Source of the DNA: Actinocatenispora thailandica | Lineage (GTDB): Bacteria > Actinomycetota > Actinomycetes > Mycobacteriales > Micromonosporaceae | Reading direction: 5' to 3' | Length of the DNA: 64,000 nucleotides | NCBI RefSeq assembly: GCF_016865425.1 | Contig: NZ_AP023355.1 | Span: 4,648,198 to 4,712,197, forward strand | Position numbers and translations under genes: made by a program | Notes under the pieces: generated by a model | Databases searched by the model: none | Seen by the model: the letters and a program-made list of their open reading frames with translations, nothing else | Told to the model about the DNA's origin: nothing | Part shown: positions 1 to 8,775 of the stretch, in pieces | Position numbering within the stretch: the first letter of the stretch is position 1 | How the letters are laid out: each line of letters begins with the position of its first letter

Positions 1-1149
1 ATCGACGTCGGCGAGGTTGCGCAGCGCCAGGCGGCCCTGCATCGCCGCGAACGTCACCGGATCGCCGGTGCTGCGCAGCGCGTGCCGGTCGGCGCGCGCC
101 TCGACCCGGCGCGACACCAGATTGCCGACCGGCCGGAGCGCCAGCTGCACCACCGTGAGCAGCGCGAACAGCAGCCCCACCGCGCGCGGGTCGGTCAGAC
201 CGGTGGCGCCGGCCGCGGCGAACGGCGCGGCCCAGGCGCCGAAGACGAACAGCAGGCAGCAGCCGGCCGCCGCGCCGAGCGCGCCGAGCGCGGTCCCCAG
301 CAGTACGTCGTGGTGCCGGGCGTGTCCGAGTTCGTGCGCCAGGACCAGCCGGGTCTCCGCGTCCGGCGCCGCCGACAACAGGGTGTCGAACACGACGATG
401 CGGCGGGTGGGGCCGAGACCCGTCACGTACGCGTTGACCATGGTGCCGCGCCGCGACGCGTCGGCGACCAGCACCGACCGGATCCGTACCCCGTCGGCGG
501 CGGCGAGCGCCAGCAGCTCGGTGCGCAGCGGCGAGTCCGGCATCGGGGTGAACCGGTTGGACAGCGGCTCCACCAGAACCGCCCACACCATCGGCAGCAG
601 CACCGTCAGGGCCGCGGCGATCGCGGCCGCCGGCGCCCACCAGACGTGCGGCCAGGCGCCGGTCGCACCGTAGAACCCGGCCAGCACCCCGCCGACGAAC
701 ACCACCCCGAGCACCGCGTTGCGGGCGAGGTCCACCATCCAGCTGCCCCAACCCTGGGTGACCAGCCCGTACCGGCGGAGCACCACCCGGCGGCGCACCG
801 TGAACGGCAACCCGACCAGCTCGACGACCGCCGCCACCGCGAGCCCACCGAGCACGCCGGCGAACAGCCGGTCGTGGATCGAGCCCGCCACCGTCGCGGC
901 CAGCGGCGTCAACCCCAGCACCAGCACCACGACCAGCTCCACCAGCAGGCTCAGGTACCGCAGCGGGCGCAGCTCGGCGGCCAGCGCCCGGCCGCGTGCC
1001 ACCCCGTCGGCCGGCAACCGGGACAGCGCGGCGAGCTGCGCGGCCCGCGGCGGTACCGGGATGCGCCAGGGCACCGCGACCGCGACGACGACGCCGGCCA
1101 CGACCAGCAGTACCGCCGCGGCGACCGCGGCGCCGACCAGACTCGCCAT
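1..1149 (-). CDS. M48 family (Ste24-like) membrane metalloprotease, 3' end cut by window
   Basis: Start ATG is at 1147-1149 and the frame stays open to base 1, giving 383 residues without a stop. Several hydrophobic segments lie in the N-terminal two thirds (residues about 1-30, 65-100, 140-200). HELGH at residues 272-276 is the zinc-binding HExxH motif, followed by another membrane stretch and an EARAD motif (E350) that fits the third zinc ligand. This is the architecture of CAAX-protease/Ste24-type M48 peptidases, integral membrane zinc proteases. The substrate is unknown. It is divergent from the LLM oxidoreductase across about 106 bp. Only the C-terminus is missing. Confidence 0.85.
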   Translation of the reverse strand, partial: MASLVGAAVAAAVLLVVAGVVVAVAVPWRIPVPPRAAQLAALSRLPADGVARGRALAAELRPLRYLSLLVELVVVLVLGLTPLAATVAGSIHDRLFAGVLGGLAVAAVVELVGLPFTVRRRVVLRRYGLVTQGWGSWMVDLARNAVLGVVFVGGVLAGFYGATGAWPHVWWAPAAAIAAALTVLLPMVWAVLVEPLSNRFTPMPDSPLRTELLALAAADGVRIRSVLVADASRRGTMVNAYVTGLGPTRRIVVFDTLLSAAPDAETRLVLAHELGHARHHDVLLGTALGALGAAAGCCLLFVFGAWAAPFAAAGATGLTDPRAVGLLFALLTVVQLALRPVGNLVSRRVEARADRHALRSTGDPVTFAAMQGRLALRNLADVD

Positions 1150-1255
1150 CCCCGTAGCCTTCCAGAGTCGGCGGCCCGCGCGCGGCCCGGCCACGCGCGG
1201 CGCCGGCAGCGACCTCGTGCTTGCCTGCCGGCGGCGCGTACCGCAGGCTGCGAGG

Positions 1256-2122
1256 ATGCGCTTCTCGATCAACATCCCGAACTTCGGGGACTTCGCCGAT
1301 GCCCGCACGGTGGCACTGGTGGCCACCGCGGCGGAGCAGGCCGGCTGGGACGGGCTGTTCGTCTGGGACCACGTGGTGCACGACAAGGCCCGGCGTCGCG
1401 GTCAACCGTTCGGCGACCCGTGGCTGCTGCTGACCGCCGCGGCGCTCGCCACCTCCCGCATCCGGCTCGGCACGCTGGTCACCCCGGTCGCCCGGCGCCG
1501 CCCGGAGCAGCTGGCCCGGCAGGTGGCCACGCTCGATGCGCTCAGCGGCGGCCGGGTCGTTTTCGGCGCCGGCCTGGGCGGGCCGATCGAGGACGAGTTC
1601 GGCAGCTTCGGCGAACCGACCGACCCGGTCGTCCTGGCCGAACGGTTGGACGAGGGCCTCGACCTGCTCGACCGCTACTGGTCCGGCGAGACCGTCGACC
1701 ACGACGGTCCGCACTACCAGGTACGCGACGTCAGGTTGCTGCCGACCCCGGTGCAGCGCCCGCGACCGCCGGTGTGGATCGGCGGCTACTGGCCGCGCCG
1801 CCGGCCGATCCGCCGCGCAGCCCGGTGGGACGGGGTGGTCCCGCTGTTCACCGAGGCCCGGCACGGCGAGGTGCCGCCGGTGGCCGCGGTGCGCGACCTC
1901 GTGGGCTACGTGCGGGAGCAGCGGTCGGACCGGGACGGCCCGTTCGAGATCGTGCTCGGTGGGGTGAGCCCCGGCGACCCGGCGGCGGCCCGGGACCTGA
2001 TCGCGCCGCTCGCCGAGGCCGGCGCCACCTGGTGGGACGAGCGGCAGGTGCAGACGCTGGTCGGGTTCGACCGGCTCGCTCCCGTGCTGCGCCGGATCGA
2101 GCAGGGCCCACCGACGCTCTGA
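1256..2122 (+). CDS. LLM class flavin-dependent oxidoreductase
   Basis: 288 residues. The start MRFSINIPNFGDF is the usual N-terminal beta strand of luciferase-like (bacterial luciferase/F420-dependent) TIM-barrel enzymes, so the ATG at 1256 is preferred over longer upstream starts. Family landmarks: EQAGWDGLFVWDH near residue 30, the LGTLVTPVARRRPEQLARQ segment near 80, SGGRVVFGAGLG near 105 and PPVWIGGY near 180. Such proteins use reduced FMN or F420H2 for oxidation or reduction of small molecules; the substrate and cofactor cannot be read from sequence. It stands alone, divergent from the M48 protease. Confidence 0.85.
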   Translation: MRFSINIPNFGDFADARTVALVATAAEQAGWDGLFVWDHVVHDKARRRGQPFGDPWLLLTAAALATSRIRLGTLVTPVARRRPEQLARQVATLDALSGGRVVFGAGLGGPIEDEFGSFGEPTDPVVLAERLDEGLDLLDRYWSGETVDHDGPHYQVRDVRLLPTPVQRPRPPVWIGGYWPRRRPIRRAARWDGVVPLFTEARHGEVPPVAAVRDLVGYVREQRSDRDGPFEIVLGGVSPGDPAAARDLIAPLAEAGATWWDERQVQTLVGFDRLAPVLRRIEQGPPTL

Positions 2123-2177
2123 TGCCGTCGGCCGCGGCGCGGCGCCGCCGCCCACCGCGGTCCGGACCCCGTCTGCC

Positions 2178-2332
2178 GGCACGTCACCACGGCCGGGTCC
2201 GCATCGGTCGGCACGCCACCACGGGCGGTTCGCCCGGCCGGCACGCCACCACGGCCGGGACCACGCCCGGTCGGCACACCACACCGGGCACGCCCGGCCG
2301 GCGCATCACCACGGCCGGGACCACGCCCGGCC
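2178..2332. repeat. Degenerate tandem repeat, five 27-33-bp units
   Basis: Units beginning GGCACGYCACCACGG or a variant start at 2178, 2210, 2240, 2273 and 2300. They sit in the convergent gap after the LLM oxidoreductase and before the small cysteine protein. Unit length drifts, so it looks like an old minisatellite. No spacers or coding sense were found. Confidence 0.7.
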
Positions 2333-2384
2333 GCACGCGGCTACGGGCGGCCGGGTCCGTGGTCGGGCGGCGCCGCGTCCGGGG

Positions 2385-2594
2385 TCAGGCGGTGCGCCGG
2401 GAGCCGGCGCCGGGCGCGGAGTCGGCCGGCACCAGCCGCAGCCTCGGCAGCATGCCCGCGTCAGCGAACACGTCCAGCGCGCGCTGCTCGTCGGCGTCGA
2501 GTTCCAGCTCGGGCGGCGGTCCCAGCAGGACGCTCACCACACAGTCCGCACACGCGCGCCCCCGCACCGTGCACTGGTCACAGTCGATGATCAT
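2385..2594 (-). CDS. Small cysteine-containing actinobacterial protein of unknown function
   Basis: 69 residues starting MIIDCDQCTVRGRACADC: four cysteines within the first 18 residues (CxxC, then CxxC), followed by an acidic segment PPELELDADEQRALDVFADAG and a basic tail. A GGGAGG ribosome site lies just upstream of the ATG at 2592-2594, which favours this start over the long upstream extension. The spaced cysteines suggest metal (zinc or Fe-S) binding, but no function is known to me. It is flanked on both sides by tandem repeats. Confidence 0.7.
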   Translation of the reverse strand: MIIDCDQCTVRGRACADCVVSVLLGPPPELELDADEQRALDVFADAGMLPRLRLVPADSAPGAGSRRTA

Positions 2595-2709
2595 CGAGCC
2601 TCCCAACCTGTGCGCCGGGCACTCCCCCGACGCCATTCGCACGCTACGCAGGGGGTACGACGTTTCCGTCGGACCCGGAACCGCGCGCTGGCGCGTCCGG
2701 TCGGCGGGC

Positions 2710-2820
2710 GGGCCACGCCGCCGGCCCCGCACGGCGGGCCACGCCGCCGGCCCCGGTACGGGCGGGCCACGCCGCCGGGCCCGGTACGGGCGGGCCACGC
2801 CGCCGGGCCCGGTACGGGCG
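2710..2820. repeat. Tandem repeat, four 26-28-bp units
   Basis: Copies of GGGCCACGCCGCCGG followed by a CCCGGTACGGGC-type block start at 2710, 2736, 2764 and 2792 (spacing 26, 28, 28), with a truncated fifth at 2820. The last two full units are essentially identical, pointing to recent slippage or recombination. Confidence 0.85.
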
Positions 2821-2886
2821 GGCACCGCGAGCGAAGCGGTACCCGCGGCGGACACCGCGGTCGGCTGGTCAACTGGTCGGTTCGTC

Positions 2887-2934
2887 GGCTGGTCGGCTGG
2901 TCGGCTGGTCGGCTGGTCGGCTGGTCGGCTGGTC
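2887..2934. repeat. 8-bp microsatellite, six perfect GGCTGGTC units
   Basis: Six uninterrupted GGCTGGTC units start every 8 bp from 2887 to 2927. Degenerate copies extend upstream to about 2868 and a partial unit follows at 2935. The array lies between the NYN gene's 3' end and the small cysteine protein's promoter. Length variation between strains would be expected. Confidence 0.9.
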
Positions 2935-2994
2935 GGCTGCGAGCGTGCCGGCTCCGGTGGCCCATCCCGCGGGAGAGCCGGCGCCGAAAGGCGG

Positions 2995-4332
2995 TCAGCC
3001 GCGGGCCAGGCGGCGCAGCAGGGTGTGCGCGGACAGCGGGTACGCACCGTGCCGGCGAACGCCGTCGGCGACCTCCTTGTCGGAGGAGACGACGGCGACC
3101 ACCCGGCCGTCCGGTTCGGCCCGGACCAGCCGGCGGATCAACTCGTCGGCGGTCTCGCCCTTGCGACTGAACAGCACCCGCAGCCCGCGCGGCGGCGGGG
3201 CGACCCCGTGCACCGGATCGGCGCCGTCCCACACGCACGTGACCTCGGCGCCGGTCTGCGCGGCGAGCACCCCGAGTCCGGCGGCCAGCCGGTTGCGCTG
3301 CTGCTCCAACGACAGCTCGCCGTACCCGGTCTTGGTGACGTTGTACCCGTCCACCACCAGGTGCGCCCGCGGCATCGCGAGCAACTGGTCGAGCCGGGCC
3401 GGATCGTCGGCGGCGAGCGCCCGGGCACCGGCGCGGGGCCGGTCGGGGGTGTCCGCGGTCTCGGCGACGAAGTCGGCCGGCACCACCTCCACCGGGTCCA
3501 GGGCCAGCTCGCGGACCAGACCGCGGGCCGCGTTGCGGACCGTCTCCAGCAGCAGCCAGACCCGGGAGTCGTCGAAGGCGTGCTCCTGCTGGCCGGCCGC
3601 GCGGGTCGCCGCCGCGGCGGCCTCGGCGTCCGCCAGCCGGGCGTTCAGCCGGCGCAGCTCCGCCTGATGATCGCGCTCGGCGCGGGCCAGCCGGCCCTTC
3701 TCGGTGGCGGCCTGTTCGCTGGCCCGGCGCTCCCGGTGCTGCGTCTCGCGCAGTTCCTTCTGCACCGCGCGCAGCTCGGCGCGCAGGTCGGCCAGCTCGG
3801 TCCGGGCCTGCTCCGCCTCGCCGCGCAGCCGGCCGTGCTCGGCGATCGCCGCGGCGCGGGCCTGCTCGGCCCGGTCGGCGCGCTGCTCGGCCTCCTTGAT
3901 CCGGTGCTCGGTGGCGACCCGGTCGGTCTCGCTACGCACCTCGTCGGCGGCGCCGACGACCAGGTCGACCCAGTTGTCCGGGCGCAGCAGGTAGGCCAGC
4001 GCACCGACCTCGACCGGGTCGGCGGCGGCCGGCCGGGTGCCGGCGGTGACCGCGACGGTCAGCTCGCCGCCGGCCTCGGCGACCCTGTCGGCGACCCGCT
4101 GCCGGAACGTCGGGTCGGCGACCAGCGCGGCCGCGATGCCGGTACCCCCGAGCTTGGCGCGCTTGGCCGGGGTGAACCGGGCCACCCGGCGCAGCGAGGA
4201 CGGCACCTGGTCGATCGGCAACCCGCCCAGCACGGTGGCGGCGAGCGACACCACCCGCTGTCGCACCGCTTCGGGCAGCACCGGGACCAGCGCCGGGTCG
4301 TCGGCGCCGATGCGCTCCGGGTCGGCGCTCAC
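2995..4332 (-). CDS. NYN (PIN-like) domain protein with central coiled coil
   Basis: 445 residues from a GTG at 4330-4332, chosen because GGGAGG lies 7 nt upstream; a longer start at 4371 lacks this. The N-terminal about 150 residues form an alpha-helical domain (FTPAKRAKLGGTGIAAAL). Residues about 150-260 are a Glu/Arg/Ala-rich coiled coil. The C-terminal third carries HLVVDGYNVTKTGYG, VTCVWDGADP and a VAVVSSDKEVADGV block, the acidic core of NYN nucleases related to YacP and PIN domains. It likely binds or cleaves RNA; this is inferred from the fold. It lies upstream of a nucleic-acid exonuclease on the other strand. Confidence 0.8.
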   Translation of the reverse strand: MSADPERIGADDPALVPVLPEAVRQRVVSLAATVLGGLPIDQVPSSLRRVARFTPAKRAKLGGTGIAAALVADPTFRQRVADRVAEAGGELTVAVTAGTRPAAADPVEVGALAYLLRPDNWVDLVVGAADEVRSETDRVATEHRIKEAEQRADRAEQARAAAIAEHGRLRGEAEQARTELADLRAELRAVQKELRETQHRERRASEQAATEKGRLARAERDHQAELRRLNARLADAEAAAAATRAAGQQEHAFDDSRVWLLLETVRNAARGLVRELALDPVEVVPADFVAETADTPDRPRAGARALAADDPARLDQLLAMPRAHLVVDGYNVTKTGYGELSLEQQRNRLAAGLGVLAAQTGAEVTCVWDGADPVHGVAPPPRGLRVLFSRKGETADELIRRLVRAEPDGRVVAVVSSDKEVADGVRRHGAYPLSAHTLLRRLARG

Positions 4333-4669
4333 GGGTGTGCCTCCCTCGCCGGAACGTCCGGGCGGCGGCACCTCGCGCGGCGACCACGATCCGCTCGCCG
4401 ACGCTGGGCCGGGGAGGTCACCCGGCCCGGCACCGGGCCGTGGGCATCACGACCCGCGACGTGCCGCTGCCGGTACGTCGAGGGCCGCGGCCGGGCCGCG
4501 GATGCCGGGGTGCTCATAGGGACAGTTTGACATCGCTGGAGCGCCTCGGCACGCCAGCGCGGACCCGCCACGGCGGGCCGGGCCCGCCGCGAGGGCGGCG
4601 GACGAACGCCCCGGCCGGCCAAACCCGACACATCGGGGCAGGACGATCCCCGGCGTACCCGGCTGCGCC
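4333..4669. other. Divergent intergenic region, no feature identified
   Basis: 337 bp between the starts of the NYN gene (minus) and the exonuclease gene (plus). It must contain both promoters, but no clear -10/-35, operator or RNA structure was found. If the exonuclease starts at a later GTG, the gap is longer. Confidence 0.4.
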
Positions 4670-6577
4670 TTGCCGGCCACGTCGGGTGCGGCGTCGGTTT
4701 CGTCGTACCGGGCGCCTACCGTGCGGTACGTGCCTGTGCCCCCCGCCCGTCGACGTGCTGAACCCGACGTCCGACAGCAGCCCGCCGGTCGACGACAGTC
4801 CGCTTCTGCGCGGCAGCCGGCGTTCCGGCAGCAGAGCATCGAGGAGATCGGCCAGCCGCTGTCCGCCACCACGTTCGTGGTGGTGGACCTGGAGACCACG
4901 GGCGGGTCGCCGGCCGACGCGGGGATCACCGAGATCGGCGCGGTGAAGGTGTGCGGCGGCGAGGTGCTCGGCGAGTTCGGCACGCTGGTCAACCCCGGGC
5001 TGCCGATCCCGCCGTTCGTGGCGGCGCTGACCGGCATCACCGAGGCGATGGTGGCGCCGGCACCGGAGCTGACCGAGGTACTGCCGAGCTTCCTGGAGTT
5101 CGCCCGGGGTGCGGTGCTGGTGGCGCACAACGCACCGTTCGACGTGGGGTTCCTGAAGGCGGCGAGCGCGAAGTTCGGCTACCCGTGGCCGGCGTTCCCG
5201 GTGGTCGACACGGTCACCCTGGCCCGCCGGGCGCTGACCCGCGACGAGGTGCCCAACTGCAAGCTCGGCACGCTCGCCGCCTACTTCCACACCGCGACGC
5301 AGCCCAGCCACCGCGCCCTGGACGACGCCCGGGCCACCGTCGACGTGCTGCACCGGCTGCTGGAGCGGGTCGGCAGCCACCGGGTGCACACCCTGGACGA
5401 GCTGGTCGAGTTCTGCCGGGCGGTGCACCCGGTGCAGCGTCGCAAGCGCGGCCTGGCCGACGGCCTGCCGCACGCACCGGGGGTGTACGTGTTCCGGGAC
5501 GGCTCCGGGCGCCCGCTCTACGTGGGCACCTCGCGGGACATCGCGACCCGGGTGCGCAGCTACTTCACCGCGGCGGAGACCCGGTCCCGGATGACCGAGA
5601 TGCTCACCGCCGCCGAGCGGGTGGAGGCGGTGGAGTGCGCGCACGCGCTGGAGGCGGGGGTGCGCGAGCTGCGGCTGATCGCCGCGCACAAGCCGCCGTA
5701 CAACAAGCGGTCGAAGTTTCCCGAGCGGGTGCACTGGTTGAAGCTGACCGACGAGCCGTTCCCGCGGCTGTCGGTCGTCCGCAAGCTGGCCGACGACGCC
5801 GGCTGCTACCTGGGGCCGTTCTCGTCCCGCCGGACCGCCGAGACCGCCGCCGCGGGGGTGTACGACGCGGTCCCGCTGCGGCAGTGCACCCGCCGGCTGT
5901 CGCTGCGTACCGCGAGCCCCGCGTGCGCGCTGGCCGAGATCGGCCGGTGCGCGGCGCCCTGCGAGCTGCAGATCGCGCCGGCCGACTACGCGCGGCATGC
6001 CGACGCGTTCCGCGAGCTGGTGCACGGCGACCCGGCGGTGCTGGTCGACCGGCTGCTCGCGCGCATCGGCGAGCTCGCCGCCGAGCAGCGGTACGAGGAG
6101 GCCGCCACGGTCCGCGGTCGGCTGGTGGCGCTGCTGCGCGCCGCGGTGCGGTTGCAGCGGCTGCGCTCGCTCACCTCGATCCCGGAGCTGGTCGCGGCGC
6201 GCCGGGCCCAGGACGGCGGCTGGGAGCTGGCCGTGGTGCGGTACGGCCGGCTGGCCGCAGCCGGGTCGGCACCGCGCGGCACGGCGCCGCGCCCGGTGCT
6301 CGCGGCGCTGTTGGCGACCGCGGAGACGGTGCGCGGCGGGATCGGCCCGACGCCGTGCGCGACCGCCGAGGAGACCGAGCAGATCCTCACGTTCCTCAAC
6401 CGGCCGGAGACCCGGCTGGTCGAGTCGTCCGGCGCGGGCTGGTTCTGCCCGGCCAGCGGCGCCGAGCGATTTCACGATCTGTTACATAAGGCGGACTCTG
6501 CGCGTTCTTCGGCGGACCCGCTGTCCGGTCGGGGAGCACCGCGTACGATGCATCGACCGACCCGTGCGACGGCCTGA
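4670..6577 (+). CDS. DEDDh 3'-5' exonuclease fused to a UvrC-like GIY-YIG domain
   Basis: Up to 635 residues. The exonuclease domain begins with VVVDLETTGG (D73, E75), with TGITEAMV, VAHNAPFDVGFL and the HRALDDARAT histidine/aspartate motif of the DnaQ family. From about residue 270, PGVYVFRDGSGRPLYVGTS is a GIY-YIG endonuclease core, followed by a UvrC-like cysteine region and UVR-like helices. This fusion is widespread in Actinobacteria (M. tuberculosis Rv2191). It probably acts in DNA repair or processing. The start is uncertain: residues 1-60 are low-complexity and a GTG near 4728 is an alternative. Confidence 0.85.
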   Translation: MPATSGAASVSSYRAPTVRYVPVPPARRRAEPDVRQQPAGRRQSASARQPAFRQQSIEEIGQPLSATTFVVVDLETTGGSPADAGITEIGAVKVCGGEVLGEFGTLVNPGLPIPPFVAALTGITEAMVAPAPELTEVLPSFLEFARGAVLVAHNAPFDVGFLKAASAKFGYPWPAFPVVDTVTLARRALTRDEVPNCKLGTLAAYFHTATQPSHRALDDARATVDVLHRLLERVGSHRVHTLDELVEFCRAVHPVQRRKRGLADGLPHAPGVYVFRDGSGRPLYVGTSRDIATRVRSYFTAAETRSRMTEMLTAAERVEAVECAHALEAGVRELRLIAAHKPPYNKRSKFPERVHWLKLTDEPFPRLSVVRKLADDAGCYLGPFSSRRTAETAAAGVYDAVPLRQCTRRLSLRTASPACALAEIGRCAAPCELQIAPADYARHADAFRELVHGDPAVLVDRLLARIGELAAEQRYEEAATVRGRLVALLRAAVRLQRLRSLTSIPELVAARRAQDGGWELAVVRYGRLAAAGSAPRGTAPRPVLAALLATAETVRGGIGPTPCATAEETEQILTFLNRPETRLVESSGAGWFCPASGAERFHDLLHKADSARSSADPLSGRGAPRTMHRPTRATA

Positions 6578-6740
6578 CCTGCGCTTTGGTGTCCAGTGTG
6601 AGAAATGCCGTCATCGGGGATGCGACCGTTCGTTGGTATCCACCGATCGATCGGGTCTAATTGGCTCATCGGTTTTCCCGGTTCGCCGATTACGATCGGT
6701 GAATGGACCCGTCAGGCCGCTGGCCGGGCAGGAGGTGCCG

Positions 6741-8549
6741 TTGAGTCTGGGAGCCAATCCGTCGCGCGCGGAGCTGCCCGCTTTCGCGCCGCATCAGGCC
6801 GCGCCCACCAGCCGGGAGCGCCGGGCCAGCGCCCCGCTGTACCGCTGGTTGCGGGCGATGCTGCCGTGGGGCGGCTCGCAGGGCTCCGAGACGCCGATCG
6901 ACGCCCTGGTGCGGACCCACCGGGGCACCTATCCGCGGCCGGACGTGGCGCTGGTGACCCGCGCCTTCGCGGTGGCCGACAAGCTGCACTCCGGTCAGGT
7001 GCGGCGCAGCGGCGAGGCGTACATCAGCCATCCGCTCGCGGTCACCCAGATCCTCGCCGAGCTGGGCATGGACCCGGTGACGCTGGCGGCGGCGCTGCTG
7101 CACGACACCGTCGAGGACACCGACTACACGCTGGAGCAGCTGCGGTCGGACTTCGGCGACGAGGTGACGCTGCTGGTCGACGGCGTGACCAAACTGGACA
7201 AGGTGTTCTTCGGCGAGATCGCCGAGGCGGAGACGATCCGCAAGATGATGATCAGCGCCGGCCGGGACGTCCGGGTGCTGATCATCAAGCTGGCCGACCG
7301 GGTGCACAACATGCGCACCATCCAGCACAAGTCGCGCAGTTCCCAGATCCGGATCGCGAACGCCACCCAGGACGTGCTGGTGCCGATGGCCGACCGGCTC
7401 GGCATCCACGTGCTCAAGGCCGAGCTGGAAGACATCGTGCTGCGCACCATCGACCCGGACATGTTCCTGGAGATCGACAAGTACCTGGCCGAGCGCACCG
7501 ACGACGGCGGCTACCTGGTCGACGTGATCCGCACCGTCTCGGGCGCGCTGCGCGCCGACCGCATCGACGCCGAGGTGGTTCGGCGCCCCCGGCACCACTC
7601 CTCGATCTACCACGAGATGACGCAGGGGCCGCTGCGCGAGCCGAACGACCCGCCGCGCATCGTGATCATCGTCGACGGTCCGGACACCGACTGCTACGCG
7701 GCGCTGGGCACCGTGCACGCCCTCTGGCGACCGGTGCCGGGCCGGTTCAAGGACTTCATCGCCTCGCCGAAGTTCAACTACTACCAGTCGCTGCACACCA
7801 CGGTGATGGGTCCGGAGCGGCAGCCGATCGAGATCATGATCCGCACCGAGCAGATGAACGACACCGCCGAGTACGGCATCGTGGTGCGGCTGCGCAACGG
7901 CACCGCACCGATCGACGGGCCGGAGCGGCTCGACTGGCTGCAGTCGCTGCTCGGTTGGGAGCGCGACGCGCTCGCCTCCACCGAGTTCCTCGACGCCCTG
8001 CGCTGTGACCTCTCCGAGGATCAGGTACAGGTGTTCACCACGGCCGGCGACAGGGTCCTGTTGCCGGCCGGCGCGACTCCGGTCGACCTGGCGTACTCGA
8101 TGGATCCGCAGACCGGCGACCGGCTCATCGGCGCGTACGTGAACGGGCGGCTGGCCCGGCTGTCCACCGTGCTGGAGGACGGCGACGCGGTGGAGATCAT
8201 CACCGCCCGCGCGGACGACTACCCGGGCCCGTCGAAGGAGTGGCTGGGCTTCGCCCGCAGCGCCAACGCCCGGCTGGCGATCGGCAAGTGGTTCCACCGC
8301 GGCGACGTCGAGCAGGCCGACGACACGCTCAACGACCGGATCGACGCGGGTCGGGTCGCGGTGGCCCGCGCGCTGCGCCGGCAGCAGCGGTCGCTCGCGG
8401 TGGAGGATCCGCTGCTGTCCACCGCGCACGACCTCGGCTATCCGGACCTCGACGCGCTGTTCGTCGCGGTCTCGTCGGGCAAGCTGTCCGCCGACGAGGT
8501 GGTGCACCAGCTGATCGACTCGGTCGACCGGCCGAGCACCACCCCCTGA
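6741..8549 (+). CDS. Short RelA/SpoT homologue: intact HD hydrolase, degenerate synthetase, no ACT domain
   Basis: 602 residues from a TTG at 6741 with GGAGG 5 nt upstream. The (p)ppGpp hydrolase residues are all present: H97 (ISHP), H121-D122 and E125-D126 (LLHDTVED), N190 (LADRVHNMRT). The synthetase region (about 270-390) keeps R282, the YYQSLHT tyrosine and E364. However, the RxK motif reads RPR, IYxKM reads IYHEM, the DLxxxR motif is altered and the AAHW motif is lost. A TGS domain follows (VQVFTTAGDRVLLPAGATP). The protein ends without the helical/ACT region, so it is shorter than a full Rel. It probably degrades alarmone; synthesis is doubtful. Confidence 0.85.
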   Translation: MSLGANPSRAELPAFAPHQAAPTSRERRASAPLYRWLRAMLPWGGSQGSETPIDALVRTHRGTYPRPDVALVTRAFAVADKLHSGQVRRSGEAYISHPLAVTQILAELGMDPVTLAAALLHDTVEDTDYTLEQLRSDFGDEVTLLVDGVTKLDKVFFGEIAEAETIRKMMISAGRDVRVLIIKLADRVHNMRTIQHKSRSSQIRIANATQDVLVPMADRLGIHVLKAELEDIVLRTIDPDMFLEIDKYLAERTDDGGYLVDVIRTVSGALRADRIDAEVVRRPRHHSSIYHEMTQGPLREPNDPPRIVIIVDGPDTDCYAALGTVHALWRPVPGRFKDFIASPKFNYYQSLHTTVMGPERQPIEIMIRTEQMNDTAEYGIVVRLRNGTAPIDGPERLDWLQSLLGWERDALASTEFLDALRCDLSEDQVQVFTTAGDRVLLPAGATPVDLAYSMDPQTGDRLIGAYVNGRLARLSTVLEDGDAVEIITARADDYPGPSKEWLGFARSANARLAIGKWFHRGDVEQADDTLNDRIDAGRVAVARALRRQQRSLAVEDPLLSTAHDLGYPDLDALFVAVSSGKLSADEVVHQLIDSVDRPSTTP

Positions 8550-8555
8550 CGACCG

Positions 8556-8575
8556 CCGGCCGGTCAACCGGCCGG
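8556..8575. terminator. Bidirectional terminator hairpin
   Basis: CCGGCCGGT (8556-8564) pairs perfectly with ACCGGCCGG (8567-8575) in the 31-bp gap between the convergent RelA/SpoT-like gene and the ferredoxin gene. There is no T-run, as is common at this GC content. Confidence 0.6.
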
Positions 8576-8580
8576 GGCGC

Positions 8581-8775
8581 TCAGTCGTGCTCGATGCGCA
8601 GGGCGCCGGACGGGCAGAGCCCGACCGCCTCGCCTACCCGGTCGGCCGCCTCGCCGGTGGGCCGCTCGACCCGCACCAGTACGACGCCGTCGGCGTCCTG
8701 GTCGAACACCACCGGATCGGTCAGCACGCACTGACCGGCGCCGATGCAGCAGTTTCGGTCCGCGGTCACTCGCAT
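8581..8775 (-). CDS. Ferredoxin (P450-associated, [3Fe-4S] type)
   Basis: 64 residues. CCIGAGQC near the N-terminus and LCPSGAL near the C-terminus give the Cys pattern of small actinomycete P450 ferredoxins, where the central position lacks a fourth ligand, so a [3Fe-4S] cluster is expected. The ATG (8773-8775) overlaps the end of the upstream P450 by 10 bp, so the two are translated together and the ferredoxin most likely delivers electrons to that P450. No ferredoxin reductase gene is adjacent. Confidence 0.9.
   Translation of the reverse strand: MRVTADRNCCIGAGQCVLTDPVVFDQDADGVVLVRVERPTGEAADRVGEAVGLCPSGALRIEHD

Larger units (their letters stand above)
2595..2994. other. Gene-free spacer, largely tandem repeats
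   Basis: 400 bp between the starts/stops of two minus-strand genes. It holds two unrelated tandem arrays (about 2710-2820 and 2887-2934), listed separately. Reading frames on either strand here are repeat artefacts. It presumably also carries the promoter of the small cysteine protein, but no -10/-35 is convincing. Confidence 0.6.

Noticed and set aside
82-4530. Very long plus-strand open frame (1482 residues)
   Set aside because: Low-complexity Arg/Pro/Gly composition, overlaps well-supported genes on both strands; an artefact of high GC.
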